Shown here: one piece after another, positions 25,640 to 40,079 of the stretch
Layout of the letters: each line of letters begins with the position of its first letter
How positions within the stretch are numbered: the stretch's first letter is position 1
Assembly (NCBI GenBank): GCA_026686845.1
Contig: JAIVEN010000013.1
Location: 206,001 to 270,000, forward strand
Reading direction: 5' to 3'
DNA length: 64,000 nt
DNA from: Adenanthera pavonina
Lineage: Eukaryota; Streptophyta; Magnoliopsida; Fabales; Fabaceae
Notes under the pieces: model-generated
The model's database searches: none
What the model saw: the letters and a program-made list of their open reading frames with translations, nothing else
What the model was told of the DNA's origin: nothing
Program-made: the position numbers and the translations under genes

Positions 25640-25820
25640 AACAATAATACAGATGGTTTTTAACCCTATAAAAAGATGTAAATGGAGACTACGAAGGACA
25701 ACGAGAAAGATTATAAGACGGAATCTCTTAGTAAGTGATTTATCTTAAGAGATGATTTTTCATAGAGTCAAATGACATTGCCTCGCTTAGTGTGATGAGG
25801 CTAATGTTATTGTTGTAACC
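25640..25820 (+). mobile_element. 5'-truncated RTE-type LINE 3' end
   Basis: Resembles the tail at 12060-12240: 'tataaaaagat..a.a', 'agagatgatttttcatagag', 'gccTcgcttagtgtgatgag' and a 3' end 'gctaatgttattgttgtaa'. The encoded peptide fragments follow the same C-terminal pattern, with stops. No target duplication was resolved. Confidence 0.6.
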
Positions 25821-28800
25821 AAATACATTTAGTGTTTACATTCTAAGCATATCAACCTTTCGACAAAAATATGATATCTAACTAAAGACATCAATTTCTC
25901 AAGAGTCCAATAACACATGACCATTATGGATACCAAATATCAAAATAATCTCAAGGTAGCTTTAAACATATTCAACATCATTATTACCATTCCAACCATG
26001 TGAAAACCATGAATCTAAGTTTAAAATAATAAAGATAGCCAAGGGTTGTGTTTGGTTATATAAAGTTGTTGGTATTACATTGGTAATCAGGATGCCTCCA
26101 AATATAGTAATCAAGATGCCTCTCATTTTGCTATGCAATCACCATTCTCACATCCTTGCATTATGATTTGGACCATTTTACCCTCATCATCCTTTCACCT
26201 TTACCCTTTAGCCCTCATTCTTCTTCCCCTTCCATCATTGTTAACCTCATCTTAGATGCCAAAATAGTTGTGCTCCAGCAACATCCACCTTCGCCAACCC
26301 TATCACCTCCACTCATCCTCCTTACCCACTCAGCCTTTTGACCTTCAATCTTTATCTTTCTCCTTTGACCTCCTTAGTTCATCTTCATCTATGGTGGCAA
26401 ATTAAAGTTACAAGTCATTGTGGGTGGATGTTGAACTTCGATTTGCATCTATGGTGATAGATCAAAGCAACTACCTCATTATTAACACTCATAAGTCAAG
26501 TTGCGATCATCTTCTCCCCTCTCACTGGCCTAGCTCACTGGTTAATAGTGTGATTTTGGCTTTTATTTTGTTTGAGCTTTGGTCTTTGCCTCTTTCCTTA
26601 CCAACCTTATTAATGGTTTTCCTTTTGCTTTAATATGGTTTAGATGAAATTTGGGTAATTTTTTTATTTTTCCTCAATATGGTTTCTAGCTTTTTTTCAA
26701 TCTTGTTGATCTAGCTAGTTTGCATCAATGGAGTTGTGTTGATTGTGGAAGGAAGAAGACGCAATGGAGGGGCTGTGATTTTTGTTTTAGGGTGAAGGTA
26801 TTTTGGTATTTTTAATTCTATTTTGATTTATTTAAATATAAAAATAAACTTTCTTTCTAACATTTTTAATATCATACCAAATAAGCTTATAGTAATTATC
26901 ATTTTATTACAATCCATTTCTTACCATTTCAATGCATTTTCTACCCCCTTTGTAATTGAAACAAATGAGATATAAGATCATGAAAACATTCACCAACCTC
27001 ATATTATAATTTGACTCTTAAGTTCCAAAATGAACATAATGTAAATAAACTAGTAATACTCGCACAATGATTCACTAACAAATAGATGACATCATACACA
27101 ACTATGTTATGCCAAATACTAACATTACACATGGCATACATACAAAGGAATCATAAGTGAACATATTCACCATAAGAAATGGATGACATCATAGGAATTC
27201 ATTCAAGAATCATGATTTCCAATCATATTCCAAGGTTCAATTCTTGACCCTATATATGAAAGATGCCTTATTGGGCAATGCATTGTCCACTTTGGTGTTT
27301 TTTATGCCTAAAAGGGATTAGTCTTTGGGAATTGGTTGAAAATGCCCTCGTGCTTACAAAAAAAAATTTCAATCATATCATTATAGATGACAAAATAAAG
27401 TGGGTCATATCCCAACATCTAATATCTGAGGTTTCTAAACATTCCAATTACTAGCATGCATAATAATTGCATTACTTTAGTATAGTTGGCCAAACTACAA
27501 CAAATGTAAGTTTTCCTACGCTTAACAAGTCTTCCTCTCAAGAAGTAATCAAAGTGGTGAAAAATTAACACTATATTGGCTTTCCCTTTTCCCTCTCCTC
27601 TTTCTTGCTAAATTTCTCACTAGGAAAATGTTAACAATAGGGCTAAAAAAGAGTCATAGTAACCCAGTGGAAATTCAAAAATAGTCTTACCATTCACAAA
27701 TCAATAAATGTATGTATTGATACAATGATCTAGATGCAGAGTCAACAACATGTAATATAATCTTGTATGTGGTCATATATCACCAAGTTAGACCCAATTG
27801 AAATGTCATTGTGGAACTATAGTCAACAACATCTAAGGAGAGGTGTACAACTTTTAAGAGGTGCACCTACTTATCAATGCACTTATAATAGCATAGTAGC
27901 CAGTAATACATACCCAGGCATCTACTTTTTGCACAGCTTGTATCAAATAGCTAGCAACAATCCCTTGGAGAGGCACCTGCTCATCATGATATCAATGTAG
28001 TATATGCCAGCAACAGTTCCACTGAAGGTGCACCTATCTCTGTACCACTCACACATCCATGTAAAAGTCAATTTTAAGGCCTTAATTATTTCTAGGTTGA
28101 GAAATTCATGGCTATAAAGTTCTAGAGTTAATCTCATCCCTATACAAACATTCATAACAATACATATACAATAATACACATTGATAGCAATACATCATGT
28201 TATGTTATGCAAGAAAGAATAAGAAGTGGTAAACATATACAATTGTAATTTCAATTAATAATATTTATGCCTTTCTTGCACAAAAGAATATACAAATATG
28301 GACATAACTCCAAGATAACTTAAGTTATTCACTGCAAAACCAAGTTTAATCATATTTTTCTAATTGTTATCCAATTAGTTATTGGGTCTTGTGCAATATA
28401 TATGTTAAGAAAAATGAACCACGCTATTCACAGCATGTGAATTTTATAATTTGTTATTATATGTGTGTCTATCATACCCATATTAATTAGGTGATTTTAC
28501 AAAATATATAATCAACGATACCATTGACATTTCAACCATAATATTCAAACCGAGTAACACTCCCTCCACTTGGTAAATATCTTCACCAATTTCTTCATTG
28601 AGTTTATACATACCCAACGTAGCATTATAATGAGTCAATTTCCCATGATCATAGCTCTTAGGTTGAGTTATGGGAGAAGTGAAGAATTCATAAGTCTTGC
28701 CTTTCTCTTGCAAACATAGTACATATAACCTATTTAGGTTGTTCTTGACTCTAGATTTTCACAATCGCTTTTCAAGGGCAAAAGCAAGCCTTACTTTCAA

Positions 28801-29108
28801 GTTCATTTCTACCATTGCTTTCATTATTGCTTGATAAAGTCCATTATGATATGCAAGAGTTACACGTGATATGAAATTGATTCATGTTTGAAAAACCATA
28901 TAATAGCTACCCATGACAAATTAGTACATCTATTAAAAAACTATTTTTTGCACGAGAAATCTTGTAATACAATATTGCTTCTAACATATATATAATATAA
29001 AGTCACTAATTCAACCACTACTTCCCCTTTCTTTAATTCTCACTTGCAGGTTGAATTATGATCTCAAACATGTATATCACTTAGAATTATTATAACTTAA
29101 TAAGTTAA
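25821..29108. other. Intergenic, no gene supported
   Basis: AT-rich. The segment 26045-26900 has faint opposite-orientation end similarity (gtgtttggtta near the left, accaaataagc near the right) and a Pro/Ser-like C-rich inside resembling the 9218-10068 element, suggesting a diverged MITE, but its ends could not be fixed. Several 50-80 codon frames show no known domain. Confidence 0.35.
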
Positions 29109-29110
29109 TA

Positions 29111-29360
29111 CTCCCTCCATTCTTTAATATAAGTTACTTTTAACTACTTCATTATAATTAATAAAATTTTGTTACATTATTAAAATCGTCTTAAAATTGA
29201 TGTGATTTCTATTTTTACCCTTACTAAATATTATAAATTCAAACAATCCACACTTTTTCATAATTAAATAAGGCCATATTAGAAATAAAGTAATTAATGT
29301 TCCAAAAATTTATAGAATTTGACTTATATTTAGAATTACAAAAAGCTTCCAGAACTTGAG
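29111..29360. mobile_element. Stowaway-like MITE
   Basis: A 250-bp TA-flanked element (29109-29110, 29361-29362). The left end ctccctccattctttaatat is a standard Stowaway terminus continuing into 'aagttac'; the right side has the matching 'gacttatattta' block but about 14 extra bases before the end. Confidence 0.6.
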
Positions 29361-29362
29361 TA

Positions 29363-30585
29363 ATAAAAAAGACCAAAGAAAATAGATTTTAAATATCTTG
29401 TGATGAAGGTATTTCTATCTCCTCATGAAGAAAATAAGTTTTTTTTTAATATTTTAGAATAATGAGCAATGCACCCTATGCAATGAGATGTTCTTGTTCT
29501 AGTAATTAACCTTATAAAATAGATTTAATGATATTATTAACATAAATAAAAAATAAACTATTTTATATCTTGATAAATGTGAAAATCTTGTAAAATATAT
29601 ATAGTATATATTTTTGGGTGAGAAAAAATATGAATATATATATACACGAATATTATTTTTTGTTATGTGAAAATCTTGTATGTATATTTGTGGATTTGAC
29701 AATAGTTTTGATAGAATCACTAGAAACATGTAATAGTTTTGACAGAATTCTCCTTCAAGTACAATTGTTCCATCACCTAAAGTAACTATCCAATTAGCAA
29801 ACTCTTTTTATTTTTGTTATCAGTTTCTATTGAATGTGTTGCTAGTAATTTGATTTTTTTTTTGTCAAAGCTAGCTTTTGACACTTACATATATATGATA
29901 AGTCAATTGTCACAAAAATTATATTTTCTTGTATTCCTCTAAATATAATAAGAAGTAACTGTTGAAATATAATTATCTTCCCTCTAAAGAGGAGATTTGC
30001 AAAAGGTAGCTTATATAATTTGAAAACATCACTCAAACTTTAATTAAGAGATACAGAGTAAAATTTATTCTTTTGTTAGAAAAAAGTAAAACTTAGTTTT
30101 AACAATGATCTCATCTCATAAGAAATAATGCATAAACCAACAACTCAACCGAATGATTGCTCTATTTTATGTTGCATATTGAATCTTCACTTTTTGAAGA
30201 AAATCATTTAGCTCTTAATTCAAAATTTGTTCATCCGTTCAACTTGTACATGATGAGTAAATAAATGAATGAGAATAAAAAACCGATTAGGCTATTTAAT
30301 ATACACAAATGAAAATGAATTGATGAGATTTTAACATGATTACATGGCATGATGACTAATAATGTACATCCAAATCATCATTTAGATGTGGAGGCCTAAA
30401 TTAGCAATGAATAAGGCAAGTTGTGTGCACTTACCTTTGCTTTTATATATATACCCGTTATTGTCCCAAGTAAATCACTCGTTCGAACTTTACTGACTTG
30501 CATAACAAAGATGTAGAATATTATTAAAACCTACACATTCATCAACGTTGAAGACCTAAATTTGCAACAAATAAGTCAAAATTTG
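29363..30585. other. Intergenic, no feature seen
   Basis: AT-rich sequence with short AT runs (about 29590-29660) and no domain, RNA gene or repeat end I can support. Confidence 0.4.
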
Positions 30586-32458
30586 TGAAACACCCTAAGA
30601 AAATATAGACCCAAACTACCTCCGAAGACCATGTCTTAGCTAAAATATCCCAATAAAACTTGAAAGGATAAGGAACTAAGGGAGAAGAGTTAAAAAGAAG
30701 ATAACACAAACAAATGACCCACAAACCTAGATCAAGAGAGAAAATGATGAAGAAATGAGAACAGAGGGTGGTGCCACAGGGCCAAAGTCTATTGTCAAAT
30801 GACAGCAAAACTGATTTTTGGGATGAACTTTAGACGCGCATATCTCCCTAATCAAACCTCCAATTGGCGTGATTCCAACACCTACAAGTTACTTTTCTTC
30901 TCCTCTAACTATAGATATTAACCTTATCTCAAAACTCTTCTGTATGAAGATTTTGGACACCCTTAATCAAAATGGTCACTTTTAGACAAAAATTTGACAT
31001 TAGCCTTACCCAAACAAAAATCACTGATCTTTTGGTCACCAAACCTTTTCCAATAGGTCACAAATAATACAAGGACATTGTTTAAGGAGGTGCCGCCCCA
31101 AGAAAACCACTATCTTAGATTTTGACCGCCTTAAACTTCAATGTCATATATCATGCGATATACTCTTTTTCCACCAAACACACTAAAATTCACAAATAAC
31201 TTGATACATTGCTCTCACTCATCAAGATACACATGGACAACCAATGCCCTAGATCTCAAACTCTCAATAACAATCAGTGGGATATATGCCCAAGGAGCCC
31301 TAATAACCACCAAGGTATGGCTTCACAATCTAGTACATAATTATCTATATATGTTCCATTTTCAACAATCTTAGGATCAATGACAACATGAGACTAACAA
31401 TAGAGTCCAGAACTCAAGAACAATCCATAGAACACACAAAGTCACATCACACATGGTATTTAGTCATATCTTTACACTTGGCACAATACTAAACAAGCAT
31501 ATAACATATGTTCTCAAATAAGTTCATACTGATCATAAGTACTCAAATATCATGTATATCAGCCAAAGGAGAAACTACCTCGGACACCATCTTACTAGAA
31601 CTGAAATCCTCTCCTGTTAATGGTTCTTAACAGGGGTGAGACAAATGTCCTAGTAAATAGGAGCAACTATAAAAAGAAGAGGTTTCACCCACATACACGC
31701 CTTACAAGACATGTACACAGTACTATATATATAATTACACTTACATAGTATGTAATATGCAATATGAGAAATGTTATGCACATGATATGCAAAACCCACA
31801 TCAATCATGGCAAGAATCATGTGCTAGTTACTGTCACAAAGTAACTTTGATAAGCAACCCCCTTCCAACAACCGGTGAAGGTCGATTCCGAAACACTGCT
31901 AAACTTACTACCATTGGTCATAATCCAGTCAAAGGTCATTCTACTAATGAGTAGACAATAATTCCCCTTCCCCTGGACCACCTAAATTAGTGGTGATTTA
32001 GGAAAGGTGTATCCCAATTCACTACCACCTAACTCTCTTTGCCAAAGGAAGATGATTTAATGGCAGGGATATAGATATCAACCTCAACATCTAGATATGA
32101 GGCCTTACGTGCCCCACCAGTGGATTGGTATACCATGTGGTATCATTATATTATACGTCATCATCACCCAATTGACAATGTCCCAATATGTATAATATAG
32201 TGATGCTTGAAAGTTATGCTAACATGTCAATGTCATACACAATCATTATCATAATCTTCATCATGCTAGCATACTATTATATGAGGATACACAATAATAA
32301 GAAATATGTCAACATAAGTCAAGATCCAATACATGTATATATGGCCAATTCCATTCTTATCATTATTAACGTTGTTGTTAATATCATCAGCACCACATAC
32401 ACTAATACTAAGAGTATAATATTCATAATTAAACTCGTGTATTACCATTTATATAAAC

Positions 32459-32505
<47 letters not shown>

Positions 32506-33719
32506 GATACAAAATAAACTATTTTCACTTCTTTATTGTACTTTTCAAAAAAAGAGGGTTTCAAGAAAACTTACAATTTCGTGCCGTGATATAAATAGCA
32601 TATGATAATATGAAAGCTTTCAAACATGTAAAATGAATAAAATTACTCCCTGATTACCTCAAGTTGCCGTATACCCATAACACCTCGGTAGTATAAAGGA
32701 TTACCAACTACAACATATAAGAGGAAATACGATCCATAACAATTAATTAACATTCCACAACAATCTAAACAAAACATTCAACAAAACTTCAAATAACATC
32801 AATAGAATTACCCAAGATTACTTAATGCCTCCAAGACCCAAGTTCACCATAACACAATTTAATCTACTTACCGATACATTTGCTACTTTCAATTAACTTT
32901 CTAGAGTCTATATACCTCATAAAAACATACACACACCCTACACAAGCACCAAACACAAGAATCAAGATCAAACACATGTTCCGGTAGAACCCAAATCAAT
33001 ACTCAAATATAAACCCAATGAAACCAAGTTTTTAATACCATTTCCAACCATCTTTGTACTCAAAACAACCCATAAATTCATGTTTGACCCTAATCAAATT
33101 CGGAGATTATAAGAATCCAAAGCTTAGAGACTAGGGTTTGGAGAAGCAACTACATAATCCATAAAAAGCCATCACCTAAGGCCTAACTACACACAATAAC
33201 ACATCATTAAAGTATTGGAACTTAATTTAATCAGTAGAAATCCATGCAAACTGGACCCACAACATCTAACACCAAAATCTATCATTTAAAACCAGAAAAA
33301 AAAAAGGAAGAAGCAAGTGGAGAATCATCATACCTACAAAATCCAAACTTCTTAGAGCTTCAAAACGCGTTTGAACCCCCTAGATCTTTGAACCCTAATA
33401 GAACATATTCATTTTTTTCCATTTTCTTTCCCTTTGGTCGAATTGATCACGTTATTGAAAAATAAAGTTTGTGACAAGGCACCATAGCAAAGGTTAATGG
33501 CTCCATAGTGCCAGTGCTTTCTATCTCCAAATTCTACTAGTACAATTTAACTCTCTCATCGTTGTGCAAGATGAGCTCGCCATAGCATGGGAAGTTTTTC
33601 TTCCTTCTCTCTTCTCATCTCTTCCTCTGGTCTTGACCCCTCCAAACCTGCACCAATCCAAAAGTATTCTTATATGAATCCACTAACATATCTAGAAGAA
33701 TCCAATTAAGGTTGTTACA
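30586..33719. mobile_element. Solo LTR, family A, longer diverged copy
   Basis: About 3.1 kb beginning tgaaacaccc and ending ttgttaca, in the same orientation as the copy at 1196-3529. Shared landmarks in the same order: 'gcgtgattccaacacctaca' (30866-30885), 'cgccccaag' with a following 'ttttgaccgcctt' (31090-31130), a 'ctcggacaccatctt' block (31579) and a microsatellite-rich centre. The flanking 5-mers (atttg and gtgta) do not match, so the left end is uncertain or the site has diverged. No internal retrotransposon genes are seen next to it. Confidence 0.6.
32461..32503. repeat. (AT)n(GT)n microsatellite
   Basis: A short AT run followed by about 17 GT repeats in the centre of the family A LTR copy. 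Likely length-polymorphic. Confidence 0.92.
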
Positions 33720-36098
33720 GTGTATGCACTACCTCTGTTTATATATATATATATCTTAATATTGAAAAAAAGGGAAAGAAAAGATAGATCAAACACATTA
33801 TCTGCAGAGAATCTGTCAATTATAAGTAGGATATTTTATATTAAAAAAGAACAGCAAGCATCATCGAAAAGTTTAAATTGAACATAATGTTTACTGAAAC
33901 AATTGAAAGTATGCCTCCCTTCGATTAAGTTTACATTCAAACCTAGAGCATCGTCCTATATATAATAATAGCTAGCTTTTGTGTTAGGAATAATTTCCTG
34001 AGGCACAATCAAATGATATTGAATCATTCATTATAGTATTATTTGATTTTGACTTACAATAATGGTCAACTAGAACTATTGGCTCCTCATACATAAATTG
34101 GATCTCAATTTTAGTTATTTCTAAAATTTTCAATTAGGCAATGTCAAAACTCTTTTTCGATTATCTTTAGTAAATGTAAATGGGCCTTTCACATGCTAAT
34201 TAGGCCATCAAGAACCAAAATCTCAAAATAAATTTTTTTTCTTTTACTATTCATTTGGTCTTTTCTCCATTTTGGCAAAATTTGACTAAACTTTAAAAAT
34301 TCATATCTATTTCTAAAAATTCATATGGTAGTGATCTTAGTTTTGCTAGAAAGCTCAAAGAGTCCTCTCTAAGACAAAAATATTCATTTTCATTTGTCTC
34401 CTGGCTGGCTCAATTCATATAGAAAATTCCGTGAACTAATTCATCTCTATTTAACCATTTGAATAAATTCTAAATTACATGCTTAAACTTGGTAAATTCA
34501 TAATTAATTCTATAAAAATCATATTAAACCTAGTTCTAACTCATTTTAATGCTTGAATGTCCTCTACATAAGAAAAATAGTCTCATAATTTGGACAAGCC
34601 AAACAATATAGCTTACTTAACTTCAAAAACTGCTCCTTAAAATACTAAAATTTCAATTTTATGTCCATAAATTTTGTATTCCATGCCTTGAACAGATTTT
34701 TCCGATAGCCAGTTAGTTACTATACCTCAAATTGGCTAACTTGAATATAAGAACATAATTACTCTTTGAAGATTAAGCCTTACCTTATTCATGAGGTTAT
34801 GAACTTTCCCTCCATCAATAGGAACTTACCACATATAACAAAATCTTCCAACATTACTTGCATAAAATTAACATAAAACAACTCCATATACCCATACATG
34901 TTTATACATACATTCCCCAAAAGATACAGTAGATTAAGCATATAAATCTCCAAAATATGATAATAATTTATAGTTGTACATAATAGCCATAAAGATTACA
35001 AACATCTTCTTGCTTAATCTTTGAGCACTTCCTTACACTTCTCCTTACCTGTACTTGTACATAGTATATGGATGGTTATAGGGGTGAGATTCAAAGAATC
35101 TTAGTAGCAAACAAATACATTAATATGCTCAAATGACTTACTCAACTGTTGACAAACTCATGAACATATTGGACATTATGGTGCGCTAAGATGTGACATG
35201 AATGATAATCATAAAGGGGCATTTATGCTAACATACACTTGAGAAAAGTTGCATGTAAAAACATTAATAACAACTCATTATGCTCAAATAAATCATAGCA
35301 GTGCAAACAACATACTCAACAATTCAAACATACGAATAAAATCGTAAGCATAGAAAATGGTAAGCTTGCTACTTTGGTGTGCTTTCTCTACTTCTTCAAC
35401 TTTATATTCTTTTGTCCAAACTTCTCAATTGGACTCCTCCTTTTCTATTTGATCCTATTATAAATTATATAACAATTTCTATAAATAAATTACTCAATAT
35501 AAAATATAAATTTACCAATAATTCTCTTCCTTACTAACTTTGAGCACTTTGGCCAAAACTTCAATTTTCATTCAATAAGCCTTTAGATTGAAAATTTAAC
35601 TCCATTGTACACAATTTTCCATGATAAACTCATTAGTAATATCCATATCTCAAAATTCATCTTCCATCATGTATAATTCTTCATAGCCGTACAACTCACA
35701 AAATTAACATAAAAATTCAAGTATTTGAATCATATAGAAATACTCATTCTAGCATCTAAACCTGACAATAAATTCAATGGAGATATCCATTTTCCAAAAT
35801 CATCTCTCCCCACAGCCTAATTTACTTGACCGAATAGCAATACTCTTGTAACAAAATTTTCTAAGGTTCATAATTTCTCAATTATGTTCATTCTCATATT
35901 CTACCATACCACAGAGTTCATATATGCCATTATAATTAAGAAATAAAATTCAACATTTACAACCACTTTATTTTGGCCGTGGGTCTCCCATAGAGAATTT
36001 GGCATGATTTCAAAAAACTAAACTGATTAAATGCAAGCTCATACATATCTCTTTAATCTTATGATGTTTGATCTTTGATTGTCTACACTTGGTTCTAA
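33720..36098. other. Intergenic, decayed repeat-like, no gene
   Basis: AT-rich sequence with phrases common in old plant LTRs (for example 'aggggtgagattcaaagaat' at about 35080). No ends, polyprotein domains or RNA genes could be recognised. Confidence 0.35.
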
Positions 36099-36977
36099 CA
36101 GTGTGTTTGGAAGTTTTTTTTTATAGTGGAAGAGGATGGAGTGTAATGACTTTATGGGTTGTGTCATTATATGAAAAATATTTTTAAGAGGGAGTGGGAT
36201 GGTAAGGGATGGCCTCTCAAGCCATCCTTGACTATCATAAATCTAATTTTTCTTGTCCCTCCAAATTGGAGGTCAAGGATGGAGTGACCAAAAATAATTA
36301 TTTTAATTACAAAATTATCTTTTACGCATATAAAAAATATATGCATACCCCCGCAATATCTTTTCACGCTTTGCACCACACTATCAAAAATAAACCCACT
36401 GTAAAGTGCCTTACTAAGCTTGGTTCGGTTGTTTTCATCTCATAATAGTTATCACACACCCTAAACACATCCAAGTATAATTTCTTCCAAGTCTTTACCA
36501 TGCCTTTGTTGATTTTATCCATATTAGTTTATAGGTGTTCTTTTTTTGTAATCATTAATAGGTTTCGTAGAAGCAACGTTATAATAACTTAATGGTAGTT
36601 ATTGTGATGAAGACTTCAAGATTAATTTAAAATTATTGTTTAGTTATTTCTATTGTTTGATAAAATTTTTATTTCTTTACTAATAAAAAAATTTATTAGT
36701 AAGGAAGTAAAAATAGATAGTAATAATCTATTTTTTTATGTGAAAAAAATTTATTCACACATTTTTTTATTTAAATTTATTAATAAGAATGATATTAGAA
36801 AAAAATAGTTATAATATATTTATTCCATTTATTTTATAATAACTTCTAAATAATGGTCAAATGAGACTGTTCTTTCCCCTATAAAACTCTAAAATAATGA
36901 AATATTTCATTTCATTTCACTCCATTACGTTCTATTACCATTTTATTCCATTCCGTCCTAAACTTTTAAACATAACT
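36099..36977. mobile_element. Probable Tourist-like MITE
   Basis: An 879-bp segment flanked by TAA (36096-36098 and 36978-36980). The left end cagtgtgtttggaag matches the reverse complement of the right end (agttatgtttaaaag) at 10 of 15 positions, and a 'ggatggagtgtaatg' / 'cattacgttctattacc' pair continues inward. AT-rich and noncoding. Confidence 0.5.
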
Positions 36978-36980
36978 TAA

Positions 36981-37734
36981 GGTTGTCTTCAAAACACCAC
37001 CTTTACCACGTGCAAGACCACCATTGAGAAGCTCTTGATGAGAGGAACATTTTTCATGGAGGAAGTATGATGATTTAAGGTGATTTAGTGAGTGAAATTG
37101 GTCTTTCTCTCCCTAGGATTCAAGGACACCATTTCTGACGAGAATGAAGTTCTCTCTGTCGCTCTTCGGTCTGGTTCAACGTAAAATGGGAATAGAGAAG
37201 GTGTCCGGAGGAAAATGAGGAGCGTGATAGTGGGTTGTGGGTCCCACACCATTTTAGCTCTTATTACAACATTTGACCCACTACTTTCCCTATTCATTCA
37301 ATGAGTCTTTCCTTAATATTCTTCTAATATCTTCCTCTATTATAAAATCTTTAATCCTCTTTCATAATCCATTTTTAATTGGCCAAGATTCATATATTAA
37401 CCTAGAGGAACAAATTTAACTTGTATAGTTTTTTTAATTTTAAATCTTATAATTGACAAATAAAAATCGATCAAGTGGGAAAAATATATAAATAATTTTT
37501 AATATTTTAATGAGTCCTACTTAACTCTATAAATTTTCTTTCTTCTCCTAAAATTATTTTTTTTGGGATTATAATCCTTAAACGTTAACCCATCTTGGGT
37601 TTTATCTCCTCATAAATCCTTCTTTAATTATCAAAATTATAAATTCAAAAATCATAAATTACTAGCTATTTTAACAAGAAAATATGGGATGTTACATTGT
37701 ATCAAAAAAAATATGGGATGTTACAGGCAGCAAC
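36981..37734. other. Intergenic with a possible LTR 3' end
   Basis: AT-rich. The 16-mer aatatgggatgttaca occurs twice, 37682-37697 and 37719-37734. A 'gggatgttaca' end is like that of family A-type LTRs, so this may be the right end of an old LTR whose left end I could not find. Confidence 0.35.
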
Positions 37735-37751
37735 CAAAAAAATTGGCTCCC

Positions 37752-38753
37752 AATTTTTAAACAAGATTAAATTGGCTTCCAATGTTTCTTTGACTAATAT
37801 ATAAAATATGATTAGTGGAATTAGCGTTAATCACCTCGGCAAGACATTTAACGCATTAATTATATAAAAACGTTTTTTTTTGACCGGCTAGAAACTCGTA
37901 CACATGACTATTGTATAATTTTTACGTATATCATATACCAAAACACATATTATAATTTAAATTAAAAATATTCAATTTTTATACATTAAAAAGTTACTAA
38001 ATTAATGTTTATATTTTTATATAAATGAGTTTTTTAAATTAATTATCATATAGTAGGAATTAATTGTTGATTGATTATTTGATAATATTAAATGTCTCAA
38101 AATAAAGAGCATTAATTATTCAATTATGTGGTAATGAATTATGAGGATTTATGATTTAAAAAAATTAATGATCATATTATTGTTTTTAGTTATTTATTAT
38201 ACAGTACGTCAAACAGTTTTTATTTATTTTTTTAAAGAGTATGTATTAGGTTTTCTTAATTTAGTAGCATTAAAAAAATAATTTTGTAGTATAAATATTT
38301 TTTTGAATAATTTTTTTATAATTCTTCTATATTTCTATTATTAAAATTATAAATATAAACTCGTACATAATTATTGTATAAATTTTTATGCAAACCATAT
38401 ACCTTAACACGTATTGTAATTTAATTAAAAAGTTTGATTTTTATACAAATAAAAATTACCAAATTAATTCTTATATTTTTATACAAATGAGTTTCTAGCC
38501 GGTCAAAAAAAAAATTTATATAATTAATGCATTAAATGTCTTGCCGAGGTGATTAATGCTAATTCCACTAATCATATTTTATATAAAAGAAACATTGGAA
38601 GCCAATTTAATCTTGTTTAAAAATTCATATATGAATTAATTGGTGGTTTTTTTAATCGGTGATTGATTCCTTGACAATATTAAAGGCCTCAAAATAAAGA
38701 GTATTAATTACTAATTTATGTGACAATAAATTTTGAAGGTTTATAATTTGAAA
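37752..38753. repeat. Composite of inverted and direct repeats (foldback-like)
   Basis: Outer inverted arms 37752-37897 and 38489-38625 are near-complementary over about 140 bp (share gattagtggaattagc, cacctcggcaagacattta, gaccggctagaaactc). Inside the arms, a unit of about 140 bp is directly repeated (37892-38033 and 38357-38494), each copy bounded by aaactcgtaca-like and atgagttt-like ends. A third block, about 110 bp, is directly repeated at 38057-38160 and 38633-38753, one copy inside and one just outside the right arm. No coding capacity. Class of element unknown. Confidence 0.8.
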
Positions 38754-40079
38754 GAATGAATTCAAATTGACAAAGTAATTGACACCTCGGCTACATACAG
38801 ACGCTCCATGCAAGAATTTCCAAATTTAAATTAAGTGTTGAGTTGGCACTAGTGGTGTGTATGGGCTGGTTTAGGCTTGAGTTTGCCCATGCCCAAAGAT
38901 TGGGTCAGTATTAGACCAAGTACAATCAAGTTACATCATATTGGGTTACTAGGTTTATCAAGTTGATGGCACAAATAAGTAAAAATGAAGGATGAGATGC
39001 GGGATGAGAATAACAACATAAACTTGAAGGAGATGTGATCACACATAAAGCCAAACAAATAAACAAATACAGATATGAGACAGCAGATTTGAGGATGGTA
39101 AGATCTAATGGTGATGGTGAAGAAGAGGTAGAGGAGAAAGTGGTGATCGAGATATAAAGGAGATGGTGGCGGCGACCATAACACAGCTAGAGCACCAAGC
39201 CACTAAGAATTTGATATGTTTGAGAGAAGAAAAGAAGCAATTACTACTAGGAAATAGGTCAGCCTTCCCAAATAGGTTTGCTCAGAGCAATTTGGTCAAA
39301 AAAGGGTTAGACACAGGTCAACCTATTTTCTAATGGGTTGGAATTTGCTTAACCTAAGATCGCTATGGTGAGCTGACTCATATATTCAGCTTTTTTTTTT
39401 CAGCATTTTGAATAATAATCTAAACAAACAACATTGTATAATTAAATTAAAAACCACATAAACAACCAATTTACCAAAATGCATTAATAAATACTAAAAG
39501 TCTAAAATATAAAAAGTAAAAAGAAAATTTAAAATAGTCATAGATTAATCATGTAACTCTAACTTCCATTTTCCAGCTAGATTTTTTTCCCCGCGTGATA
39601 CGCGGAATGAACAAAAATATTGTATTTTTCAAATATATTATGAAACCAAAAAATGGAGAAACACAATTTTGCAAAAGTATATATTTGATATATAAATAAT
39701 TTAAAAATAAAAGACAAAATATATTATATCCTGTTATCCAAGCAAAATTAAAAAGTATTAATAAGTGATAATCATAAAATATATAATTGACAAAAAAAAT
39801 ATAAACGACTACTATCTATTCGATTTTGTATTTCTAATGATCTATTTTGAAAGATAGTCCCATTTTGAGGAGTGTGACTAAGTTGAAAAAAAATCCATAA
39901 AATTGAATTTATAGCTTTTATAAACATGAACATGCTTGCTACAATATTTATATCACACTTTTTAAATAGGATATATCCATCAAAAAAAGAAAATTTTTAA
40001 AAAGTATAAAAAAATTCAATGAAATTTTTAGTGAGTCACCATATTCTACATAGTGGGTGTTTTTCTTTTTTTTTTCTTT
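38754..40079. other. Intergenic, no gene supported
   Basis: AT-rich. About 38850-39400 has word-rich sequence (gggctggtttaggc, gggttagac, gggttggaat) like that near 4300-4550 and 45.8-46.4 kb, suggesting a dispersed repeat without resolved ends. Confidence 0.35.

Noticed and set aside
32188..32517. 109-codon frame ending in alternating Cys-Val
   Set aside because: The C-terminal half is the GT microsatellite; the rest is AT-rich LTR sequence.
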